64,000 nt of DNA from Caecitellus pseudoparvulus (lineage: Eukaryota > Bigyra: Bicosoecida): contig CBFFRQ010000077.1 of the NCBI GenBank assembly GCA_965644315.1, forward strand, positions 1 to 64,000. The letters are read 5' to 3'. Made by a program: the position numbers and the translations under genes. The stretch's first letter is position 1; the number at the start of each line of letters is the position of its first letter. Below are positions 40,380-52,500 of this stretch, piece after piece. The notes under the pieces are model-generated. The model ran no database searches. It was not told the DNA's origin and saw only the letters and a list, made by a program, of their open reading frames with translations.

Positions 40380-42677
40380 CTACATTTCAGAATCCTCCGG
40401 TTTTGAGGAGGAAGTTGCAGGCTCAGCCCCCCCAGCACTTGGCTCTGGGGCAACAGTGGAGCCACGCTTCTCACCTGCCTCGACCTGCTTGCTGAGGGAG
40501 TCGATGCTATCCGCTGTGTCTTTGTCGTGTGAAATGATCTTCTCACGCTCATTGTAGCTGTAGGACATGAGAATGGCATCTGACATGGTGTCTAGGACAG
40601 ATGCAAAGAGGCCGCCCACTGTGTACCCTGTCAGGAACACAACAACAGCTGGGAGGTATGCGTCTGTGACCGGCCCGTCTGGCATGAAGAATGCCGACAC
40701 CGACGGCGTGCGCAGCCCAACGAAGACAAGCAAGGCAGGAACAGCGCCAGTGATGAGCTTCCCAATGAAGAGAAACACAGCCTTCAGAACGACAAGGACT
40801 CCTACTCGCACGATGTTGGTTGTGATGTACTCGATCGCCTTGCAGGAAGCGGGGACGAAGCTCTTGCCCGTCAATCCGACGAAAATGTACGCGATTTTGT
40901 TCACGAACTTCAGGCAACACTCAATGCACCACAAACAGCATCGCACACAGCAGGCCATCATCTTCACCAGTGGGTTGTTTTCATGCTTTGCGACGACACG
41001 CATGTAGTACTCAAAGGCGGCCCGCAGGAATTGCACTGTTGCAATGAGCAAGCTGCCGAACGCGACGGTTCCTAGGTGGTATCGCAAGACAGTGCACAGC
41101 ATGCGGAAGGAGAGGCAACGAAGAATGCGGCGCTTGCCTTGCTCTTGTGGTGCAAAGTACCAGCTCACGCCCACGAACCCTACCACCATCTGCGTCAAGG
41201 CCATGAACGCTGCCATGACCCACAGAATGCCAAAGAAGTGCAGCACGAACATGTGTCGCATTGTGTCGTTGAACTGGACGGTGCGAGCGATGCCTCCAGG
41301 CACATTCGGCACGCTGACCGGCACCACATCCCCAATAGAGAAGAGGAACACGGACACGACCACCCAGAGCAGCACAGCCACAGCAGTAAGCAAGGTGGTC
41401 ACGAGGGGGACAAGCACAACGCCGGGAGAAGCTGCTACAGCTTGGCCAGTGAGCATCAGCACCTTCACCGCCAAACGCACGCGAGGCAATAAGAAGATTG
41501 ACACCACGCAGCTGAGGACGGCGACGGCAAAGACGGCGAAGCTGCCATAATAGTGCACCTTCCATCGCCCATCCGAGTCGTAGGAGTCGGGAAAGTCGGC
41601 TTTGATCTCCTCTGCCCCGAGGTACAAATACAGCCCGCACACGATGATGCCAACGTTGGCGAGGATCATGGACACGTAGACTGTTGCACCCGCCACCAAA
41701 GCGATGAGCTGTCTGTAAAGGGAAGAACCGTGGGCTGCCGTGCCCCACGACATCTGTACAATGCGTTGGGGACCAGTCTGCACTTACGTGTACAGCATGC
41801 CGACGAAGAAGGTGAGAAGGATGCCAGCGCCAATCGCGAACCGGGCATTCATTAGCGATTCCATGATAGCTCCCACATTGTACGTTTCCATCGCCTCAAA
41901 CGTGGCAGCTGCAGTGGCATTGTCAGTCAGCACTCGGGGTAAGCAGTGCCCAGCAGCTTCTCGACTGTCGGTCGTGAGAAGGAGCTCTTCGTGAGTTGCC
42001 CGGCACTCCGTCGCGGCCCACTCGGCCTGATACACCAGAGAGCTGTTGGAAGGGAATTTGACCGAACCATTCACAGCGTTGAAGCACAGAACTGTGATGC
42101 CTGCTGGTGTGTCTACGCTTGGGCATGCTGAGGCACAGATCTGCGGCGGGCAACGCTTGCCATGAGACCTTAGCGGCGGAACGGCAACGCTACACCTGCT
42201 TCGCACCATGAAAGCGCTGGAACCCAGGCTGTTGGGATTGTACACAGAGATCGCCTTGGATCCCAAGGAAGGGGCGCCAGTCTCCACTGAACATGTGCTT
42301 GTGTTTGGGTTGAAGAGGGAGGCAGTCCCACAGAGACCTACAAAGCCAGGCGCCGGGCGAACGGTGAGGGGCTCAGCCACCTTACGATACTCTGCCTGAG
42401 AACTCACATCCTCGGTAGTCCATGCCGCTGTATAGCTTTCTGGGATCCCCTTGTGTCAATGAGATTCCAGCAATGACGAGCATCACCCCCATGAATGCTG
42501 TGCGGTAGAGGTCACGAGTCATGCGCTGCGCTGGTCCCGCACACCAACGCCGCACACACCGATGAAAGCGATCAGCGCGAAAACATCCGTGCATGACCTT
42601 CGTTCTTTACCTGCTTGAAGTGGGGCCACGGGCTTCTCGTCGCTGTCCCGTGGTGCACAGGAGCAGCACGCTCCCAT
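40380..42677 (-). CDS. Choline transporter-like protein (SLC44 family)
   Basis: Four exons, 42677-42560, 42497-42408, 42337-41788 and 41712-40380, give 696 residues; introns are 62, 70 and 75 bases. The start MGACCSC resembles an acylated CTL N-terminus. The family signature RRSCTDVF, the first transmembrane helix across junction one, QGDPRKLYSG-DYRG, and LCG (junction two) follow. Next is an extracellular Cys-rich loop (CPPQICASACP) with N-glycosylation sites. About ten hydrophobic helices complete the fold, with the CTL core RCCLWCIECCLKFVNKIAY and FVGLTGKSF. SLC44 proteins move choline or ethanolamine across plasma and organelle membranes. An alternative donor 15 bases downstream would give a 47-base intron, but the chosen join fits the family spacing better. 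It is divergent from the Frizzled-CRD gene. Confidence 0.92.
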
Positions 42678-42930
42678 GCTTGCCGGATCAATGAATTCAA
42701 TTTCCGCTGGTCACTCTGCAGTCACCCTTGCACACACAAGCCTCGAGCAACACACATGTCAAGAGGGGAGCACAAGTGAACTACATATCACCAAACGCAC
42801 GATGATTTGCTCGAAGACTGACTTTGAGGCTGAGAATCTCAACCGCTTGGCTAGTTCATGCAAACCGACAAAAACGGAACCAAGCACAATTACGCTCAAC
42901 GGCACACTATGGCAGGCTACTCTTGATTGC

Positions 42931-43896
42931 ATGAGGATCAGGTGTCAAATGGCTGCTCTCTCAATTGTCTTGCTCCTGGGGGCAGTGGCAAACCTATTGC
43001 ACCCCGTACCAGCTTGTGTCCTGTCACACCAAGATTCAGGCACCTGCACTCCGGTAAACGAGCTTCCCAGTCAAATTCCATTCTGCAGCAGCGTTGTCAA
43101 GTACACTGCATGCCTGCCGAGGACAGTGGTGCGCGAGCAGCCTCCGCCCCCTGCCAACGCGCATGAAACGCAGCGCCGGCCACGCCTGCTTCGTGCAGGA
43201 ACCGTGGACGAACCACACAGCAGCAGCCAAAGATCAGTGGGTTGCATCGAGTGTGAGAAGTGTCATTTCTACCCGTATCGCCATTGAAAACAACCTGACC
43301 TACTTGCAACGAGGTGCGTGCTTATCCGCGGGCACGTCAGACCAAAGCTCTCCAACAGTTGACACTTCCCGCAGGTGTGAACGAAAATGGCATTGTTGGC
43401 GACATTGCACAACGCTTTACTGATGGCCAAGACTGCCAGGACGCCTATCGGAACTTTGCATGCTTTCTGAACTTCCCGCGATGCGACGGGGAGCTCAAGA
43501 GCATGACCCTCTGCAGAAGTGTTTGTGAGAACTTCTTCATCGCGTGCAACGTAAGTGGGGAACACGATCATCACCATGCGATCCGTGTTCAAGCGTGAAT
43601 ACCACAGCTTCCTGTGCTGTGCGCAGTACCCCGAGGATTTGTGGCGGTGTGGCAACCCAGTATTCTTCGGGGCTGATGAGCCGGAGGAAGAGACGGACAT
43701 CGATGAGAACGGACTGCCCATCTTCTGGACGGCGCCCTTTCCAGGCCTCCCCTTCACAGCCAACCGCTTCGATGGAGACGGCAACCCGCTTGAAGCGTGC
43801 ACTCCCAGCATCGCCGGCAGCGCTGCGACGTCCCACACAGCAGCGCTCGCCGCTTTGCTCGCAGCTGCGGCAGCCCTGGCAAGCATGCTCGTGTAA
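42931..43896 (+). CDS. Secreted Frizzled-type cysteine-rich-domain protein
   Basis: Four exons, 42931-43128, 43199-43313, 43375-43550 and 43627-43896, give 252 residues; introns are 70, 61 and 76 bases. A signal peptide (MAALSIVLLLGAVANLL) precedes a domain with the Fz spacing of cysteines: PFCSSVVKYTACLP, a glycosylatable WTNHT, DCQDAYRNFACFLNFPRC, MTLCRSVCENFFIACN and LWRCGNPVFFG. The last 25 residues are hydrophobic with no basic tail, so a GPI anchor is plausible. In animals this fold binds Wnt or sterols; here no seven-helix receptor part is attached, and the ligand is unknown. The first junction could instead use the GTG three bases earlier. Another in-frame ATG lies at 42949. Its stop is 39 bases from that of the convergent PEX11 gene. 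Confidence 0.78.
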
Positions 43897-43935
43897 ACAT
43901 ACGGCCCAGTCCAGACCACACTGCTTCGGCAAAGA

Positions 43936-44835
43936 CTACTTGCTGAACATGCCACGCCACTGCTGGTGGCCGCCCAGGACCGCTGTGAAGAGGCCCATGC
44001 TGTTCAAAAGCGTTGGTGACAAACCCAGCCCCTGTGGTAGGGAGTAGTGAAGCGTCACAAGCCAGTCAACAAAGTACCGCAGAATGGACAGGCCTTCACT
44101 CGTCAGCTCTTCCTCACAGACTGCCAGGCGCTGCCGGAGAGTCGCGAGGGCTTCCTGTGGAGGCAGGCCGGGGTCTTCCCCTTCCTCCCGCGGAGACTTG
44201 GCAGAACCGTCAGCGGGCACTGCACTTGAGACGTCAGGCACTGTCGCCTGTCGGTGCACTTCAGCCTCGGCTGAAGCGATGCCAGCACGCAGTTTCGCAA
44301 CCTCGCCGAAAGTGGTGGCAGCTTGTTGCGCCTTCAACAGCAGCTGGCAAGCCAAAAAGAGACACGCACAGCGCGTCCCGAACGTCTGCAATCGGGACAC
44401 AGTGGGCGCTGGCATTACTCCAGGCACAGCTTTATTGAGCCAGGCCACGTGGTCTGTGGGATGGAACAGGATCATGGACACAGCCCCTGCATCGTGTAGA
44501 AGGGCCAGGACGGGATCCCTGCCCCGGTGCGGGTTCCGAGCCAGCGCAACCACCCAGTCTGCCAATCCAAAGAAGCGAAGCATGTGCCGTCCTTCGGTAA
44601 CTTTGTCCGCCACACGGCCCAAAGCCTGCTCGCCAGCAAACGCTGCCAGCTGCAAGCGCGGGTCCGCATCGCCAAAGCCATCCGAGGCCTGAAGCCGCTG
44701 CAGGCCCAAAGCAGCCAGCCGGGACGCATACACCATGACCTTAAACACTTTGTCTGATCCCCAAATATTGCTGGTGAAGGTGCTGAACTTCCCCAGCACC
44801 TCCACAGTGGCGTCCACAGCGTCACCTTCAGCCAT
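43936..44835 (-). CDS. Peroxisomal membrane biogenesis protein PEX11-like
   Basis: 299 residues from the ATG at 44835. The N-terminal half matches PEX11: EVLGKFSTFTSNIWGSDKVFKVMVYASRLAA, then a helix-rich stretch (RHMLRFFGLADWV) and a hydrophobic segment. A charged Glu/Pro-rich linker at about 195-230 leads to a C-terminal pair of amphipathic and hydrophobic helices (LSILRYFVDWLVTLHYSLPQGLG). PEX11 proteins bind and bend the peroxisome membrane to drive elongation and division. The long linker is unusual, and the closest subgroup looks like the PEX11C/gamma type, but that assignment is tentative. Confidence 0.8.
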   Translation of the reverse strand: MAEGDAVDATVEVLGKFSTFTSNIWGSDKVFKVMVYASRLAALGLQRLQASDGFGDADPRLQLAAFAGEQALGRVADKVTEGRHMLRFFGLADWVVALARNPHRGRDPVLALLHDAGAVSMILFHPTDHVAWLNKAVPGVMPAPTVSRLQTFGTRCACLFLACQLLLKAQQAATTFGEVAKLRAGIASAEAEVHRQATVPDVSSAVPADGSAKSPREEGEDPGLPPQEALATLRQRLAVCEEELTSEGLSILRYFVDWLVTLHYSLPQGLGLSPTLLNSMGLFTAVLGGHQQWRGMFSK

Positions 44836-45227
44836 GGTGCCAACGGCACTGCAGCACGCCAACGGCAGGAAATGGGTCCGGCAAGAGACGAGGCAGCTTT
44901 CCAAGAGCTGACTGGTGCAGAAGGACGACAGTATTCATTTTCAATGGAGTCTTATGTGCAGCGGGACTTGTTTGGCCTTGGTGTCATTTTGCTCATGATG
45001 CGAATCTGCCCAAAGCGAAACGCAGGCGTTGAGCTGCGACTTGCGGTCAATGAGAAAAGGCCAGCACAATAAAATCCCGCGCAGCAGCAAGAAGTCACTG
45101 TGCAAGCTTCATTGTCACCTGCACACTGTCTTGCAGCAAGGGCTGTGGCCGCCTTGGACTGCAAGCGTGTCGGCGCTTGCGTTTCACTCCTCCACACCGC
45201 CCAGCGTCACAGCTCACTCTGCGAAGA
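44836..45227. promoter_or_regulatory. Divergent intergenic region (PEX11-like / four-TM protein)
   Basis: 392 bases between divergent starts. No conserved element was recognised. Confidence 0.3.
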
Positions 45228-46336
45228 ATGGAGGCACTGGCGTTCTGTGGGCTCGCTGGGCCATCTGGCTCCATGATGCAGGCCCAGGGAAGGTGGCGCT
45301 TGGGTGAGAAGGCCTCGCCGCAGTACGCAGCGCATCCTGGTGCGCACTCCCTTGCCCACTCCATCCTCGAGCAGTGACGGGGATTGCCCTCTTGAACTGG
45401 CTGCTGCTGGTGGTCTCTGTCGGACACACGGGCTGGATTGACGGGACGGGACCGCAGAATGCCAACCCTGGATCCCGTGGCCTCGACTTTCACTTCGGTC
45501 AGTGCACGCTGCGACAGAAGGTGCGGAAGTTGGCTTCGCGAGCATCCCTGCTCCCCTCCCGCAGGCCTCCAAACGTTCAGGTATTTTGAGAAGACGAACC
45601 TCATGGGAGTGGCAGTCATAACAACAACATCCTACGATGGTAGGTGCTTGCTCTGTGTTCAACCAGCGCACGGCCGAGCACTGCCCATGTATCCCCCACA
45701 GCTGACCAAGCTCTGGATGTGGCCAACCACAAAAATGCCGGCACGCACCAGGTGAAGCCTGGGCAGCTGTATGCCACACTGGGCCTCATGGTGACAGCTG
45801 TCGTCCTGCAGACGCTGGTGTTGTTGGCCCTCGCCCAACAACGCACAGGCTTCTTCGGGACGAACTTGGAAGTGACGTGGCGAGCTCGCGCTTGCTCCCT
45901 GTGCAACGTCATCTTCGTCATCGCCGCAGTGGGCGCCTTTGCCAATGCGGGATACCTCGATGCGCTCAAAGCTGCCTACGATGCCGACAAGGACGACGAG
46001 ACGCACTATGGCGACGGGTTCAATTCCGCTGCGACGTCCATCGCTGGCCTGCTCATCCAGCTGGCCCTTACTGTCGTCTTTGCAGGCAGCCTGGAACAAG
46101 TGGCCAAGTACTACGCAGCACTGGGGATCGACTCGGGGAACGGCATCGCTGCTGCGGCTGCTGGCTTGTCGGGCACGGATGAGGCCGCCAGCGGCGGCAC
46201 CGCCTCCTCCGCCTACACGACACTGACGCCTGAGGAACGCGCACGGATCCTTGGCAAGTCTGCCCCAGATGGGGATGCTGACTCCGAAGAGCAAGGAGGC
46301 GGCTACCAAGGCTCTTCTGCGTATGCCTCACTCTGA
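45228..46336 (+). CDS. Four-transmembrane protein, claudin/tetraspan-like topology
   Basis: Four exons, 45228-45303, 45375-45497, 45565-45639 and 45702-46336, give 302 residues; introns are 71, 67 and 62 bases. Helix 1 (TGIALLNWLLLVVSVG) is followed by a larger extracellular loop starting GWIDGTG. Helices 2 and 3 (LYATLGLMVTAVVLQTLVLLAL, CNVIFVIAAVGAFANAGY) are close together. A loop rich in Asp comes before helix 4 (AGLLIQLALTVVFAG), and a cytosolic tail ends SSAYASL. The topology is that of claudin/PMP22-like tetraspans, but there is no signature sufficient for assignment. No function is proposed. A second gene at 59686-60546 has the same layout and a similar SSAYA tail. The exon 2 donor GTCAGT was chosen because it keeps the frame through helix-loop continuity. 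Confidence 0.7.
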
Positions 46337-46542
46337 CGTGGGGAAGCAGAGCGCAATGCACCACCTCGACAAGTGCGACGGCTGGAACTACCATTCTTTT
46401 CGACAGTGCAGAGAGAGACGATCACGCTCAGCTACAAGGTACGCCGGCGCAAGGAAGCGCATCTGAGATCTGATTCCAACATCAGAACGGCTGATCTGCG
46501 GCAACATGCATTCGTCTTGTGGGCACGGGGCACTAGAGGTCC

Positions 46543-49500
46543 TTACTTGCCTAGCAGCCGGCCACACAGCCGAGCGAACCAAGCCTGAAACAGAAGAGCA
46601 GCTGGACCGAGAACCCCTGCATCCCTGCCTGTCCCCTTGATGCGGGAGTTCAAACTACTCAAGGAGAATGAGGCCTCTGACAAAGCCGCCACATCCCCAC
46701 CGCACACACCTGCAACATTGATCAACACGTCTGACAGCTCCTCCGCATCCCCGCTGACCCACGCGGCACGCAGCTGCTCTTCAAGAACATGGCGATCATC
46801 CTCGCTGTGCAGAGCCAAAGGCTTGAACTCCCTCAGCACATCCTCCAACACCGAGTCATCCGGCACACCTTGGTCTGCGGCTGGTGCCGCCACTGCAGGT
46901 GGTGGGGCGGCAGATGCCGCAATCGGGGACTCCCCGGTGAAGGCCGAACCCTGAGCCATGCCACTAGGCGCGGCCGTGCCATGCTGTGCAGGCTTGGCTC
47001 GACCCTTACTCCTAACCTGGCCCACCCACCCTTGGAAACGACCAACAGCTTTTCCAAAACCTCCCAACGCAGCACCTCGCTGTTGGTGGCGGTCTTTGAT
47101 GCTCTGCAAGCAACCTTGTGCACTCCGCAGTGCCGCCACATCCCCGCCACACACACCTGCAATGTCGATCAGCACGTCTGATAGCTCCCCCGCATCTCCA
47201 CTGGCCCATGCTGCACGCAGCCGCCTTTTACGAGCACGGCGATGTTGCTTGCTGTATCGAGCGAAAGGCTTGAAGTCCCTCAGCACATCCTCCAGCACCA
47301 CATGATCCCGAACAGCCTGGCCTGTGGCTGATGTTGCCACTGCAGGGGGAAGGGTGGTAGCTGCCTTCCGCCCAGACGGCTTTGTGCCCGGCGTAGCCTT
47401 GGTCTTGGCCTTTGCTGTGCCACTTGGCCCAGTCGTGCCACGTTGTGAAGGCTTGACATGCCCTTCGATCCCCACTCGATGCACCCACCCTTGAAACACC
47501 CGAAAAGCTTCAGCAAGAGCTCCCAACGCAACACCTCGCTGTTGGTGGCGGTCTTTGATGCTCTGCAAGCAACTCTGGGACTCCTGCAGTGCTGCAACAT
47601 CGCCACCGCACACACCTGCAATGTCGATCAGTACGCCAGATAGCTCCCCCGCATCCCCACTGGCCCAAGCGGCACGCAGCTGCTCTTCAAGGACACGTCG
47701 ATCTTCCTTGCTGTATCGAGCGAAAGGCTTGAAGTTCTTCAGCACCTCCTCCAGCACAGTATCGTCCTGCACAACCTGGCCTGTGACTGATGCCGCCACT
47801 GCAGGTGCTGTTGTGGCCGTTGACTTCTGGTCAGATGGCTTTGTGTCCTGCGAAGTGTTGGCCTTGGCCTTAGTCTTGGTTTTGGCCTTGGCCTTGGCCT
47901 TGGCCTTGGCTGGTGCTGCCGTGCCTTCGCCTTTGGGTAAAGTCACGCGTGACACGTCAGAAGTCTGGCTGTTGGGGGCTGACTTGTCAGAGCCTCTGCT
48001 GGTCCGGGATGGTCGCTTGTAAGTTGCTCTGTCTCGTTTGCTGTGAGCAAGCACAGCCACCGGCACCACACTTGGCGGTGCTGGCGAAGGTGCTGGAGGT
48101 TGAGCGGCTGGTTGTGGTTTCTTCAAGCTCGCAGTATGCATCCTCTCGAAGTCCATTCCCAGCTCCGATTCCAGCTCCTTCACAGCAAGTTTGGCTGCAT
48201 CCAAGGCCTCAAGAAACATGTCTGTCGGTGACGTATGGGAACTTCGCCGACGGATGAGCGCTGGCGGAGCGAAAGAGCAGGAGGACCGGGTACCTGCGGC
48301 CTGGAACCTTGCGCCAGATGCCCATTCAACTGGGACCAGCAACCCGTGCTTCGTCCAAAGGCTAAAGGCAGGAAAAGGAAGGGCGGCTGCGAGACGAAGG
48401 GTGGACGATTCAACCCCTCCCCCCATGGCAGTACCTGCGGCGGTTGAACTGCTGGCATCAAGTGCGGCAAACGCCGCATCCTGCAGAACACATGCCCCAA
48501 TGTTCGTTCCTGAGGACGGTTCACCACCGTCCATGCCGGAAGCGGTCTGCCGAGCGGCTGCCCCAGCGCGCCCCGCTGCACGAATGCACCGAATGATCAA
48601 TGACTGCAGCTCTGGGACGTGAGGAGAGGGCTGCAGCATGCACGACAAGGACTGGAGGAGCTTGAGGGCATTTATCGCGCGCAAGTTTGAAAGGGACCAG
48701 TTCAAATTAGTCCAGGAACGGTCTCCCTCCAGCTTTACGCTGCGAATGCGAAGACCAGAGCTTTCCTTGCCATCGGCATCAGCGGCACCGACGCGCCCCA
48801 TCCAAGAGCAGTCCACTGAGAACTGGCTGCAACGTGTCCCCAGCAAGCAGGCAGCCGCCACCATGCCATCATCAGGCCACAGAGCTGACACGTGGTCAAG
48901 TGAAAGGCTGTGCTCTGAAGCGCCTGCCTTGCAAAACGTGAACCACGCACGGTCTGGGCTGCTCGCACCCAGTGGCAGCAGCCGTGTTCTGCTGTGTGGA
49001 GAAGCCAGGCCAACATCGCCTGGCGGAACACACAAAACAGCACCCTCAGTGGACACTGCATGCGAAGTGCTTGCTGATGATCTGCCTTGGCGACGACCTC
49101 GCGCAGATGGACGGCCCCGCTTCAGCCCCGTAACGGCTGTACCGTCGTCACTATCAGCTTCAGCAGCTGCCCCGCCCCCCTCTTTCCCGATTGCGGATGG
49201 TCTCTGAAACAATGGTGTGTCTTCAGACCAGGTGGAGGCAAATTTTGAGAAAGCGTGCGCGTTTGTGTAAGGAGAGAAGGCTAGCTTTGAACACTGCAGC
49301 GAGGAGCTCAAGCACAGGTGCAAGTCTCGAAAGCTGTCAGCATCTTGCCAGTGGGCTGTAACCATGGTCGCCTCCCACCCCCCCCCCAAGGCATCACTGT
49401 CTTCATCTGCTGCCAAAGACAGAAAGCCGCGGAAGTACGTTCGTGTGTCCAGTCGCACCTGGTCTTCCACAGCGACAAGCTCTGGGTCAAAGGCGGGAGG

Positions 49501-52500
49501 CAGCACGCCAGCTCCGGCCTCACCAGAAACCGATGCCTGCTCTGCAGATTTTGCCTTCTTGACGCTTGGAGAAATGAGACAGCCCCAGTTTGGTGACTTG
49601 AAGTGCTTCTTGACAGTCCCAACCACATGGCACTTGGCTCGTCCCCGTGTGGCTCCGACTGGGCTGCTAAGTGCTGCCGCGCCGCCGCTGAAGAGCTGCT
49701 CGATTCTTTGGAGCACTTCGGCCCTCCCACCACTGTTGACAATGCGGAACGAAGAAGCTCTCATTTTTTGCAGCAAGGGAAGTCGCAAATTGCCCCCGAA
49801 ACGCGTTCGCAGCAAGCAAAGCATGGAAGGGTGGATGCCGCTGCGCAAGGGTGCAGCACTGGAAGCTCTGAGCACATCTACAAAACCTTCGTCATGTTGC
49901 ACTTCAGCATGCAGAGCTGATTGTGCGTCATACGCACCCGTAGCAGGGTCACGAAGGCACGATCTTGGCTTCCGTAGGTGAAAGTCAGCCCCAGCTGCGG
50001 TGCGAATGACTGACCTTGGCAGGCTTACACAGGTCCCGGCCGGTGTGCGGTATGCAACTGTTGTTCCTTGGTCATGAACACGCCGTCCAGCCGTGGGGAC
50101 TGCGTGGGGATCGGTGGGAAGCCCAGAATACTTGCAAGACGGCTTTCCTTGGGCCCACGGGTTGAACAGGAGCAATGCCGATGCTTTGCACGTCGTCGCC
50201 GTTGACTTCAGTGTGGCCAAGTCTGACTCTAGACCTTCCAGGTTCAAGTGGAGGCTTGATAGCTGATCGCGGAGATCTTCCTCGGCTTGTGGATCGGTGG
50301 TGATAGAGAGCTCCTCCTCAAGAGCCACTTGCTCCGCTACGAGCTGCTCCTTCATGCGGGCCAGCTTCGCCTTCGACCGCTGCTGTTCTGGCACCACAAG
50401 CAGCAAGCCGCACTGAATGGCTTCAGGAAGTGCGGCGACGAGGACTTCAGGCTGCGAGTGTGAGGTCATGTCCACAGTCACAGTCAACAAGAACTCGTCC
50501 AATCGTTGTGGGTCCGCTTGGAGCATGGCCCGCATGCTCTTCAGGCTCGCCAGATAGTCTTCAGCACTCACACCAGGTGGGGGCCACAGGCGATCCATGA
50601 CTTGGGCGCCCTCTTTCAGCCGTGACGCGTCACCGGTCACCAGATCGCACCATCGCTCTGGGAGCTGTGGTGCTCGTGCCTTGCGTCTTGCGCCCTTTGG
50701 GTAAACAAGCGCGGCACTCACCTCGCGAATCCGACGGTCGAGCTTTATGGCAATCCATGCAACGTTGCTGGACACGGCTTGTGAAGCTGCCTTGCGTTTT
50801 GGGAGCACGCATGCGAGGTTCTCGGAATGCGTCATAGCGATGAGGGAACGCAGGACATCCTCGTCTTGGCACAAGCACTCTTCGGGGACCTTTCTCTTAG
50901 AATCCCGAAGACAGCGGGCTGCAGCTTGCAACGCAGCATGCTGGTCGGCCACCCCTTCGTCATCCGGCAGGTGAAGCTGAAAGTAGCCACCGCCTCCTCG
51001 CCCTGACTGGACTCTTGCTTGCACCTCTGACAATTTCCGAAAATGGTCAAGGGCGCAGTTGTGAATGGCATGAAGAGCTTTTGCCTTGAGACTGTGCTTG
51101 ACGGCCCAAAAAATGCGTTTACCGGAAGGAGTGCTCCTCCAGTGCAAATACGCATTCCGGATGGCAAGAACATCTGACCCATTATCACTCCGAGTGGCAG
51201 ACATGCTTGCCGAGGCCGACGCCCGCATGCCAAGAACTTTTGCTACACTGCCAAAGGAGCTCTGTGGCTGCAAGAAGGGGCTGTCGTTCTCAATGATGGA
51301 GGCAAGGAGGCAGGCTTCAAAGGGGAGGTTCATGGCATATCCCAACCGCAGAAGCAAAGCCGTCTTTTCGTGTTGCGGGAAGCTTGCCATCCACATGCCT
51401 AGCTCTGTCAGCTTCGCATCCTCAGACGCAGACTGGAGTGCCCCAAGTCGCGCAAGGTGGCTCACCGCATCACGCAGCTGTTGCATGCTTGGTGGATCAA
51501 GAGCTTGCTTGAGCAGTTCGCTAACCCTCCCATCGAGCCCTGTTGTCTTGATTCGCAAGATGGTGTTGCGCAGAGGGAGGCGAAGCATTTCCGGGCTGTC
51601 GTGGGGCGGCATGCCAGAAGTGAAGAGAGCCTTGGGGTACAAGCGAAAGGCAACGCCTGGCATCTCGCGCCCCGCTCGACCGCTGCGTTGGGCTGCGGAG
51701 GCTTGCGAAACCCAAACTTGCACGAGCCCCGGCTGCCCATGCTTTGAATCAACTTGCATCTGCTTGGCCACCCCCAAATCAATGACGTGGGAGACCTTAG
51801 GGAGAGTCACAGATGACTCGACAACATTCGTTCCGATGACAACACGCGCCTTGGTGACCATGCCACCAGTTCGGTCAAAAGCCCGGAGCTGCTGGTCGAA
51901 CTCGATTGACGAGTGCATCGGCTGAACGACCAGGGTCTCTCTCTTGCGAACATCCACCAACCTTGGGTCGTCAAACAAATCTGTCAAGGAGTTCAGCGTG
52001 GCCATCCCATCAACAAAGATCAACACGGTGTGCCTGGGCCGTGCAACTGCGACTGCGAGCTCTACAGCCAGCCTCAGCTGAGTTTTCAACCCCTGACCCA
52101 AAAACCTCGGCATGGGAGCGGACCATGCCCTCTTGCCAGGCCTTTGAGCAAAGCACTTTGCGAATTTTTCAACAAGGGGTTGGACTCTTTGCCTCTGCCC
52201 AGGTGTCAGCAGAGGTAGACCCGCACCCCCGCTCTTCCACGTGCGCATCAGCTCATCCAGGAACACAGGGGTCACCTCATAGCGTTTGGCTCCGACGAAA
52301 ATGGCCTCAGGTGTGGGTTCACTTGGGATGCAGTCAAAGTACTCACTGAACAGCCCGGCCTGCAAGGTGGCAGACATGAGCACGAGGCGAGTTCGGCGCC
52401 GGTTTTGAGGAGCTCCATCTGCAGACAGTGAAGAAGGATGCTTGCCACCAGGCGCAACCCCAAAGTCATCATCATCTGCATCAAGGTAGGGTGTGTGTGG

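Noticed and set aside
42498-42544. 47-base first intron in the choline-transporter-like gene
   Set aside because: A donor 15 bases earlier gives a 62-base intron, in line with the others, and the usual family spacing between CTD and QGDP.
45521-45564. 44-base intron in the four-TM gene at 45228-46336
   Set aside because: It shifts the next exon into a frame with an early stop; the GTCAGT donor at 45498 keeps the frame and gives 67 bases.
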